From: Albula goreensis
Lineage: Eukaryota; Chordata; Actinopteri; Albuliformes; Albulidae
Assembly (NCBI GenBank): GCA_022829145.1
Contig: CM040746.1
Location: 41,310,712-41,374,711 of the forward strand
Length of the DNA stretch: 64,000 bases
Direction: 5' to 3'
Shown piece by piece: positions 54,431 through 64,000 of the stretch. Positions within the stretch are counted from its first letter, which is position 1. Each line of letters starts with the position of its first letter. Both the position numbers and the translations under genes were made by a program. The notes beneath the pieces were generated by a model that worked only from the letters and a program-made list of their open reading frames with translations, was not told the origin of the DNA and did not search any database.

Positions 54431-57121
54431 CACACTGAACTTACGTGCCTCACATGGAACCCAGTCATTCAAACTCAATATTCAAAAGCAAAAGGAATGC
54501 TGTCGCAGGCTATAGTTGCTCTGTAACTCCAAAGCCCATATGTATTAATGGTACGAAGACAAAAAGGTGAGTATGCTGTCTGAGGAGGTGGGCATACTGT
54601 AACTATAACATGAAGGTACAGGTAAGCAGGTGCACTCTGTGTACGTGTGTACAGGAGATCAGCCAGCATGTTCAGTGTCTGAGGGGTAAGTACAATTTTT
54701 TAACACTGGCTAACGATACATTTCCACAGTAAAGAAAAGTGAGGTAAGTAAAGTTATACCACATGTAGCTACACTGTATATGGTTTCAAAAGGTTTCAAA
54801 AATTGCCCAAATTGTTGCAAAAAGTGCAAAATTGAAAATTGATTTCAAGAATCATAGTACGTGTAGGTTTTAGCTGAAAAAAAGACAAGTACACAAAAAA
54901 ATGTACTTGTCAGTTTTCAGTTTTGCATCTTAAAGTGTATTGCCCTAGAGAATGCTGTTAGCCTGTCACATATGGACATGCACAGAAACGAGCAGAAGAA
55001 TGAGATCAGGGAGAGAGCATGGCAGGTTTTCACTGAGCGCTCGCGGCGCTTCAGGCAGCAAACACAGTGGCATGCAGGGCAGGTACAGGCACGACGGGGC
55101 CGAGTCACGCAGCCCGATCGAGCAGAAGATGTCTGAAGTTTCAGTGTTATCTGCATGCTTCTGACTGCTGCTCTCTGCAGGCTGTGCTCCCGTTTTTCCA
55201 CCTGAGGTTTCACCCATCTGAGATATGAGTGCCAATGCATTCACTCACGCGCAGGCTCTGGAAATGCCACTTCCGGTCTGAAAATGACTCCACTCTCAGC
55301 ATTGTTCTGTGTGACCATGGCTGCTGTAACACCAGCAATGCTAACACACTTATTAACTCATTTTAAGAAAATAAAAAATCACATACCACCACTCAGAAGG
55401 ACACATCTTGATAAAATCTTTTTGCTTTCCAGAGGTGACATCACTGCAGTGTATTATAAATATATCAGAGGTGACATATGCTGCAGAGTATTGTAAATAT
55501 ATGTAAAATATATTTCAAATGTACTGCATTTCTGAATGCATGACTATTCAGGTATGGTCCATTCCTCCATTTTATAGTGTATTTTTCCTTAATAATGAAA
55601 ATGACATGCACCCATACTCAACTCACAATACAAAGAAATGGAACTAACTATCCAGGATCAAAGTTTAATTGCAATGTTCCATAAAGATACATGTAGCTCG
55701 AAAACATCACTATGGGATATTTGGTTGTTTTTTTGTCTTCTGGGATGTTTAACTGGTAAAATAGATTTTTTGTCTGCTATGGAGCGACAGCTTTTACAAA
55801 TACATCACAAAATGTAACACAGAAGCTGAAACAATGAATCTTTTGCATTACACTTTTTCTTTGCTGTTTCACATTACTGACTCCTGCACTAAACCTCCAA
55901 CATGAGGTCTGAAATGATTTTACCAGGTTATATTTCCCACTCACTTTGGGATGGCATGTTAGATTTCCTTTATTTTCGGTAGTTTGCCTGTCTTCACACA
56001 GTGATGATGTGTTTTTCATAGGGGGATAATCTGCACGCACATCACGCCTGAGGTGGACCCAGTTTCACCACTTGAGTACAGACTGTCCAAACGCAGGGTT
56101 CCCCTGTGCCAAACAGCAGGCGGGGCTAATTCCTTCCCCATGTGCAGTGCACACGTCACCATGCCGACTGGGAGGCAGGGTCTGGACCTCATTATCCAGT
56201 GCTGTCGGGACACGCCCCTGAGCTAGGGAGGCTGACGCATCGACCGCAGTGCCGCTCACCACTCTCTGGGGGCGCCACATGAGTGCCATGCCACTCCATC
56301 GTCCATCTCCATCCGGTCAAACTGCCCACACATCCGAACAGCACAAATCACCCGAGGGCTGGAGAGTGATGGGACATTTATTTGACACACAACTTAAAAA
56401 AGAACTTTCACAATCGCTGAGTGTGACACTGAGAGGATGAGACTGAAACTGAAACAGCTGCGTTTGGCAACGTTCCCTTCTCAAGAAAGTTAAATCAAAA
56501 GAGGAAACGGTTTTAAAGCTTGTTAACACAAACATCATGGTTCTTCACAGTCCCAGCTGTCTGGTTTGTGTGTGTGTGTGTGTGTGTGTGTGGGGGGTGT
56601 CCTGTCCTGATCACAGACAGCCAGAGGATCTCCCAGTTTGTGTTTTCACTTTAATCAGCTACTGATATAGACCCATGAAACCAGGTGAGATGAGTTACCT
56701 GTGTGATCACATGATTTAACTGACCAATCAGATGCTGATCATAATCACCAAATCATAATAACCTGTGCTCCTCTAGATCCCTTAGAACCAGGTTTCTCCA
56801 AACCGACAGGAACTTGCAAAAAACCCAGCCAGCTGAATGGCTGCAATATGACAGTATTTCTCCAGCCTATCACTGACCTATGACGAAGCCGGGGGTCATA
56901 GAGTTCATGACTCAGAGCACACGGCTGATTATGTCACTCTCTGCAAACTCCAGCCTATGTGTGATATTCTGCTCCAGCTGAACTGATTCACACACCCACA
57001 GGTTGGCTGGACAACAGAATGAAAAACTGCACGCTTTCAGAAGTGTTTAAATGTGTATGTATCAGACTGCACCATGCTAGTATATTTATCTCGTTGCACA
57101 GATACAGGAAGCGGCAGCTGC

Positions 57122-57247
57122 TCAGACCTTTAGAAGCGCTTTTCTCTTTGTCTTCATTGTGTCTTTGTCATTCCGGTATTTGTAAAGTCTGTTGACAGAC
57201 TGGTAACAGATGTTGCCATCGTCTTTGTTTATAAACTCGCCCTGAAT
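57122..57247 (-). CDS. Orphan candidate terminal exon, unknown gene
   Basis: The minus strand has a plausible acceptor (pyrimidine-rich CTATTCTCTGTCTTATC ... CTTTGAAG) followed by an open frame IQGEFINKDDGNICYQSVNR, LYKYRNDKDTMKTKRKALLK, V, stop. The composition is protein-like (charged, no low complexity). AAG|GTCTGA could also be a weak donor. I do not recognise the family. It starts in phase 0, which would fit the candidate exon at 62031-62175. Confidence 0.35.
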   Translation of the reverse strand: MQGEFINKDDGNICYQSVNRLYKYRNDKDTMKTKRKALLKV

Positions 57248-59609
57248 CTTCAAAGGATGTCAGATAAGACAGAGAATAGCAGGTGTTACTATAGGAACCA
57301 GTGCGCAGGCCCATGTGGTGGCAGTGAGTACCCGCACAGCAGGGCTGCGCAGAACTGCGCTGTGAAAGTTTGCTTGTAGAAAGCAGCACAGAGCCGCCAT
57401 AACCACCAGCACTTACACACTAACTGACCCTGACCCTGACCCTGAGGTGCAGCTGATTGGCCACACCATGTGGATTCTGGGAAATGTATTCACCTCCCGT
57501 CCTCCAATGCAGCAGCCCCCAATTCCAGCCGTTCTCTTAATTACATTACTGGACATATCATTTCACTAGCTGCAAGCAGCCTTCTTTTCTACATAAAAAA
57601 ATTGCAGGATTATGGGTCTCTTTGAACAGGGTAATTTTCACCTGATTTAAGGTTTCATCCATTTGTTGGAACTGTGGGAATTTAAGTTACAATAATTCTC
57701 TTATACATGTGCTCACAAAATGAAATGTTTCAGCTGAACTAAAACAGGTCTGGTGGAATGCACTTTCAGGAAGGATCACAAATACAGCGTCATTTTTGTA
57801 GAAATTTCTGTGACTGAATTGGTCACAAAATGGTACAAGAAAAATAATAAAATAATCTAACATTTTTATTATGAAATTATTGTGCAACCATGTGACATCC
57901 TTAAAGAAATGTGCAGTGGAAGGCGTGGGGCTTGCTCTGGATCCTTTAAGTGTTCCTGATCTGCTGCCCTGGACGGGATGACCTGGGCATGGATAAAGGG
58001 TGAATCTCTCTTTCACAGACTGGATGATATTTTTGGCAAAGTCTATAAAAAGTGTCTTCACAGACGTTGGAGGAATATTTCCCTTCCAAACATCCTGCTT
58101 CCCTACAGACCCCCCACTGCTCTGGTTTACACTCAAAACTGTAAACAAGTTTGAACACTTTGTAAAAAACACATAAGTGACACTGCTGGCTCGGTCATCT
58201 AAGCCATTCCACATCACATTTCTGCACATCCAACAGTCCACGGGAAGACTGGGCAAAATGAGTCAGACCGGCTGCTCTCACTTCAATTACAGTAGCAGCA
58301 CCCTGTTTTCCTCTCCCAGCCAAAGCACAAATTAAAGCTGAAAGACGGCCATTTATTTCCACCCAGTGTTGATGTAATTTGCTGTTGTTTGGTTTCTTTA
58401 GAGGCAGGTGCTGACTAAGGGCAAGAACAGCGATCACTTTGTAAGGATTCTTTCAGCTTGCCAGGGTAAGATGTCAAAATGAAAAGAGCTGGTGAGACTT
58501 TATTGAGGAAATGGTGGTTTGCCATGTTATTTCCAATCAAACAAACTCCTGCCCTGCTCCTAAAAACTATTTTGATGCATTGCATAATGACAGGCAGTCA
58601 ATTCTCAATTCACATCATGGAGGGCCAACATATAAAACTATTTCAGGCACTGTGTAAAGGAGGTGACAAAAAATATAAATCATTTAGTTAAAAAATAACT
58701 ATTATTTCCAACAATTCTTCAGACAGCTGTTATATGAACAAAAAAAAAATACATGAGCCAAACATTATTTGAAAGCAACTAATCAAAGTATACAAAATTG
58801 ATGTTTTTCTAAAGCAAGAACAAAATGGAAAAAGGGTGAAAAGGATGATGGGGGAGCTTTTGAATGATTTCCATTTCAGCGTGATCCCTGACATGCTTCA
58901 CAGGCAGACTGGAACATGTTCATTTGTAATTATGCGCTGAATTCTCGCCTCCTGAGAGACACGGCATGCTCCGAGGGGACATGTCGGTTCAGATTCAGAC
59001 AGCGCCACGTCTGCAGGACGACACGGCCGCTGTAATTACGCTTCCTCCCATTGCTCACGCTCAGTCCTGCTCTGAGCATCTGCAGCAGCTGAATGGAAAG
59101 AGCCAGTGCCACGTCGCCGAGCAGCTATTTTTCCTCCCCTGAATCATCCAGATGTCCTTCTGCAGACCAGTCTGCGCTGTGTCTAAACCCTGCACACAGA
59201 CAGTACTAATCCATCACCGATCAGCCATTTGAAAATAAACAAAGAAATCTGAATCTCAAACAAATGGCATTAAATTCACTGGTAAAACAGCATATAGTCA
59301 TGCTTCTGACCTGGCCTGGCATCAGTGTGGGCACAGGCATTACTAATCAATCAATGCTGAGGCATCTGAAAAGAGAAAGAAACTCTGCATACAGAACAAA
59401 CCCGTTTTAAATGTCTGGAAAGAGCGGCACGCTTATGCTGGCATCAAGGCTTTCGTAATAAAGGATCACAGTCTGATCAAAGGCCATCCATGAGCAGCGT
59501 TTAGAGCAGTCTGGTTTATAACTCAGCACAATTACTCAGACAGTGTTCACAAGGTTTCCATGGGCCTCCATTCTGAGCAGTCAGTTCAGAAACACTCAGG
59601 ACAGTTCCC

Positions 59610-60940
59610 AGGAGCACAGAGAACATATAACCACCCCCGGCACACAGCACAGAGAACATAACCACCCCCAGCACACAGCACAGAGAACATAACCACCCCC
59701 CCCAGCACACAGCACAGAGAACATAACCACCCCCCCCAGCACACAGCACAGAGAACATAACCACCACCCCCAGCACACAGCACAGAGAACATAACCACCC
59801 CCCCAGCACACAGCACAGAGAACATAACCACCCCCCAGCACACAGCACAGAGAACATAACCACCCCCCAGCACACAGCACAGAGAACATAACCACCCCCA
59901 GCACACAGCACAGAGAACATAACCACCCCCAGCACACAGCACAGAGAACATAACCACCCCCCAGCACACAGCACAGAGAACATAACCCCCCAGCACACAG
60001 CACAGAGAACATAACCACCACCCCCAGCACAGAGAACATAACCCTCCCCCGGCACAGAGCACACAGCACAGAGAACATAACCACCCCCAGCCCAGCACAG
60101 AGAACATAACCACCCCCAGCACACAGCACAGAGAACATAACCACCCCCAGCACACAGCACAGAGAACATAACCCTCCCCCGGCACACAGCACACAGCACA
60201 GAGAACATAACCACCCCCCAGCACACAGCACAGAGAACATAACCACCCCCAGCACACAGCACAGAGAACATAACCACCCCCAGCACACAGCACAGAGAAC
60301 ATAACCACCCCCAGCACACAGCACAGAGAACATAACCACCCCCAGCACACAGCACAGAGAACATAACCACCCCCCCCAGCACACAGCACAGAGAACATAA
60401 CCCCCCCCAGCACACAGCACAGAGAACATAACCACCCCCAGCACACAGCACAGAGAACATAACCACCACCCCCAGCACACAGCACAGCACAGAGAACATA
60501 ACCACCCCCAGCACACAGCACAGAGAACATAACCACCCCCAGCACACAGCACAGAGAACATAACCACCCCACAGCACAGAGAACACACCCCCAGCACAGA
60601 GAACATAACCACCCCCAGCACACAGCACAGAGAACATAACCACCCCAGCACACAGAGAACACAGCACACAGCACAGAACATAACCCCCACACAGCACAGA
60701 GAACATAACCACCCCCAGCACACAGCACAGAGAACATAACCACCCCCAGCACACAGCAGCAGAGAACATAACCCCCCCCCAGCACACAGCACAGAGAACA
60801 TAACACACACAGCACAGAGAACATAACCACCCCCAGCACAGAGAACATAACCACCCCCCGCACACAGCACAGAGAACATAACCCTCCCTCCCTCCCCCTC
60901 CCCCTCCCCCCCCACCTGGCAGGCAGCACAGAGAACATAA
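59610..60940 (+). repeat. 31-bp minisatellite (about 42 copies)
   Basis: Unit ACCACCCCCAGCACACAGCA CAGAGAACATA, with the C-run length varying between copies and rearranged copies at 60,560-60,830. Produces false Cys/Gly/Val-rich minus-strand frames of up to 521 codons. Confidence 0.97.
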
Positions 60941-61857
60941 GTGGAACCCCCCTGCTTTGGGTGTCTGATAGACCCAGCCCATGGGAGGCTGGCTCCTCAG
61001 GTGATCCAGCTCATGGGCGTGGAGGAACATCCTTTGTCTGAGGATCAAATGCATGGAGAGCAGAGGGGCTCTGAATGGCAACCCCTCCGAAACAAGCTTT
61101 TACTGAGATCCAGAGCAGCCGCTCATGAGACTCAAATGATGCGTCTGTGTTTCTGTCTCAAAGCTTTTATGAGATATATTCCCGATGGTTTAAACCCTGT
61201 TCATGTGTGTGTTCATTGGTTTGTCAGTTGTTCAGCATTTTAAACCATTAACATTTAGCTTCAGCCCGGCTGCGTTCCCAGCTGAGAGTTGTGTAAGCGG
61301 GAAAATGAATATGAATTTACCTCTAATCCCAGATGCAGACACACCAATATTCTGATAGAAACTGATATGTAAAACTTTAAACTTATTCCATTAAACTAGG
61401 ATCTTTTCATATTTTTCAAGCTGTGTTCAAATGAGATGATCCTGCTGTTGATTTTGTTTGATTGTTTTTATTTACCGCATTCATTTTTTACAATTTTGTC
61501 AAGGACAAAATGTTTTTGAGGACTAAAAATGTATTTTGTGATAAAGCCTCATATTTTAATGTGCTTTTATGCTCAGCGTGTGCTCTGTGCTTTCAGTCCT
61601 GTGGAAATGGATCTCAGGCATGCACTACACCTTTCACAAAAACATTAAAACAAACATTTTAAACTGGTGGAGGAGTTTGAAAAAGCTATATTTTCAATGC
61701 AAATAACAACAAAACAAGTTGAACATTGATCTTCTTGTGTTTTTATTCCATGGTCAAGCAGGAAAATAAATCAGTTTCAGCTCTGAAACTGTTGTGCTGT
61801 GAGTTTGTGAGATTGCGTTACTGGAAGCAGAGAGTTAAATTTTGGCCGGCCCACTCC

Positions 61858-61912
61858 TCGGGCTGGGGGGGTTGGGGGGTTTGGCTGGGACTGTTGGGGG
61901 GGGGGCTGAGGG
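61858..61912 (+). repeat. G-rich tract with quadruplex potential
   Basis: Several G-runs of 6 or more separated by short spacers (GGGGGGGTTGGGGGGTTTGG and a later G10). Similar G-runs are at 62,706-62,761 and 63,659-63,700. Confidence 0.7.
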
Positions 61913-62030
61913 CCTGCCCACTGCAAATGTCTTCTGTGTGAACTTGCGCTGTCTTTAGATCCTCTCAGGCCCGGAGACAGCTGACTTCTCCTGTTCTTTC
62001 TGCTCGACACACACAAGGTAGGTCACATAC

Positions 62031-62175
62031 ATTCTGAAGCATCTTTGCTGCTTCTTCTTCCTCTGTTTTTGTGTAAAATGAGAGCAGATGCGCAGCGTGG
62101 ATCTGATCTGCCATGGCTGCTTTCCTCATGCTCTCACACTTTGTCAGCAGATCATTGTTAATCAGACAGAGCTCA
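62031..62175 (-). CDS. Orphan candidate internal exon, unknown gene
   Basis: The minus strand reads ELCLINNDLLTKCESMRKAA, MADQIHAAHLLSFYTKTEEE and EAAKMLQN, ending at donor GTATGT (62025-62030). The acceptor (TTGGCAAAG) has a poor pyrimidine tract. The amphipathic, Glu/Lys-rich sequence looks like helical or coiled-coil protein. Family not recognised. It ends in phase 0, compatible with 57122-57247. Confidence 0.35.
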
Positions 62176-62705
62176 CTTTGCCAAGGTCCAAACATGCGTT
62201 TTCTGTGCTCCTCACGTCACTGTCTGATTCGCCCACAATGACATTTTGTGGCTGATAGAAGAAAAATCTGTTCAGTTTTTGGTTATTTCTAATTTTGGTA
62301 CAAAGAAAGTAAAACTAATACTTATTTGTTTGACTTTTCTACTCCATAAACAATAACAGGTACTACACAAAACAATGCAAAGTTTCACCATTTACACTTG
62401 GAGTATGTGGATTTCATGTATATATGATTGAAATATATGTACAGATATGTTTGGTACAGATATCCTGTCAATATGCAGAAAAGAAAGTTATAAAATGTAA
62501 GATTTACTTTTCCCTTGTGGAGAGCAACTGTTTACAACCATCAGAAATCTGACGCATTTCCATCAGCAATAGAAAGGAAAAATGTGAAAGAGAAGCGTCA
62601 TCTTGGCTTCTGTGTGATTTAACAGCAAACAGAGAAATGTCCAAAAATGTGGCAAGAAAAAAGCTTAGTAACACAATGTTCAAGTATTGTGTGCCACATA
62701 GGCAA

Positions 62706-62761
62706 CAGAGGAGGGGTGGGAGGCGGAGGGGGAGGGGGAGGGGGGGGGGAGGGGGAGGGGG
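62706..62761 (+). repeat. (GGGGGA)n tract
   Basis: GGAGGCGGAGGGGGAGGGGG and following G-runs. Strong G-quadruplex pattern on the plus strand. Confidence 0.85.
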
Positions 62762-63920
62762 ATTTGGTCTGGGAGGAAAGACTTCTAACTTGAATAGGCT
62801 CCACCTAATTACTTACATCCAGAGGAATGTGTGTTGCCATGGTAGCCTCCTACAGCTGTTGAATGGTTTAGCAAAGTTGTGCAGATGTCTCTCTCCACAA
62901 AAAAAAAAAAAAACAGAGCGCTGACTGGCTGGAGCAGTTTCTGTGAGAAACCTCGGTGCACTGGCTGCTGTTCACTGCCTACTTTTCTGTTCTTTTATAT
63001 TTAAAAGCCAATTTTTAAAAAAAAAAACTTTTTGTCCATAAAACACAACTTCAAATTCCCCTTTTTTCCCAAGTAGGATTGGCCAAAATGCCATGCATTG
63101 CTGGATTGATTTTATATAACAGATGTAATTAGATCATGTGACTGTTTTGTTTTTAAGCTTTTCTAGAAGTGTCTTTGGGCAGTTCTCAGATAGCGCTGGT
63201 CTCGGGTCATTTAGCTGAATAAAGTTTTCCTGAGTTCCCCTCAGTCTCTGAGAGCTGTTCTGAAACTTTTAATCTGACTTTGCATCAGTGTGCAGACTGA
63301 GGCTCCTGGCGCTCTTTAAGGATATAAAGTCCTGTTGTGGGGAGCTTTAGCCAGGAAAGAAAATGGACCACAGAAAGGACTGGAATGCCAAGCAACCCAA
63401 AAAGGCTGTGAGACAGGAAGCAACGTCTGTCTGAGACGCCATCAGCTGTCTGAGTGATTGACACAGGGCCGAAAACAGAAAATGGAAAATGCTGGTCAGA
63501 CAAAGAGTCTGTGAGGAAATTATCCCCCACGATTCACAGAGAAAAGAGGGGAAAAAAGAGAGAGAGAACTGCATTTGAAAAGGCGCAGAGAGAGCGCCAA
63601 AGACAGACCAGCACTGCAGAACAGAGCAATCTGGAGCGGGAAGGGCCGCTGAGCCAGGGAGGGGGGGGAGGTCTAAAGGGAGGGAGGGTAGGGAGGACAG
63701 TAGGGAGAGCAGGGGTGTATAGAGTAAGACAGAATTGGAGTGAGAGAGGGGGAATGAGAAAGAGATGGAAGAGGAGGGGGAGAAAGATATATTTTTTTCC
63801 TTTTTAAAAACCCAATTTTATTTATTATAGTAAAGGGCTCTATTCCTGGGAATCCATTCAAAGCTGCAGCCAACAAAATCCAAACACAAAGCCAGGTAAA
63901 TATACCTTGTGCTCATAGGT

Positions 63921-63957
63921 ACACATGCACACACACACACCCACACACTCACACTCA

Positions 63958-63990
<33 letters not shown>

Positions 63991-64000
63991 AGACACACAC
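63921..64000 (+). repeat. (CA)n microsatellite at window edge
   Basis: CA tract with CTCAGACAC interruptions, running off the right end of the window. Confidence 0.93.

Noticed and set aside
54917-55244. Overlapping minus frames of 92 and 107 codons
   Set aside because: Two frames equally open, composition not protein-like, no splice context.
56016-56289. Minus frames of 65 and 74 codons
   Set aside because: Overlap each other in different frames, with no family signal.
58930-59112. 60-codon minus frame ending RRREFSA
   Set aside because: Possible acceptor (CTGCTGCAG) but no homology recognised and no link to other exons. Could equally be a conserved non-coding element.
59516-61081. Minus-strand 521-codon Cys/Gly/Val-rich frame
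   Set aside because: Translation of the 31-bp minisatellite. Two other frames of the same strand are equally open.

Overview
This window looks like ray-finned fish (probably teleost) genomic DNA. The genes are split into short exons with GT/AG splice sites. There are tRNA-derived SINE remnants with a GTAAGTCGCTCTGGATAAGA-type tail, long CA/TG microsatellites, and many minisatellites. I see no bacterial operon signals, CRISPR arrays or intact autonomous transposons.

Three protein-coding genes can be read. (1) A minus-strand SLC36-family proton-coupled amino acid transporter (slc36a1-like) runs from a non-coding first exon near 38.6 kb down to 17.5 kb. Nine coding exons can be placed and joined in consistent phase. 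One internal exon (expected between 27,940 and 29,183) and the C-terminal exon or exons (expected below 17,474) were not found. (2) On the plus strand, divergent from it, atox1 (39,404-40,878) encodes a 67-residue copper chaperone with an MTCxGC site. ATOX1 and SLC36A1/2/3 also lie close together on human 5q33, so the pairing fits conserved synteny. (3) A minus-strand three-exon gene (44,898-47,474) encodes a 190-residue four-transmembrane protein of PMP22/EMP/claudin type. I could not name it.

Layout: 1-17.3 kb is gene-poor, with minisatellites, CA repeats and a SINE. 17.47-38.67 kb is the slc36a gene, whose introns carry at least eight tandem arrays. 38.67-39.40 kb is the divergent intergenic or promoter interval. 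39.4-40.9 kb is atox1. 40.9-44.9 kb is intergenic. 44.9-47.5 kb is the claudin-like gene, with a CAGACAG-type array in one intron and a clean hAT-type MITE in the other. 47.5-64 kb has no identified gene, but has five large tandem arrays and two orphan candidate exons of compatible phase at 62.0 and 57.1 kb that may belong to an unrecognised minus-strand gene.

The most striking property is the density of unrelated minisatellites (units of 15, 17, 30, 31, 40, 41/48, 43, 47 and 55-56 bp). By my approximate sum they cover about 11-12 kb, before counting microsatellites. Most long open reading frames in the window, including one of 675 codons, come from these arrays and are not genes. I did not find a convincing new biological system. 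The best leads are the broken or incomplete slc36a model, arrays abutting splice donors, a perfect-palindrome minisatellite, two small inverted-repeat elements, and a CCAAT plus MiT/TFE-like E-box at the slc36a promoter.
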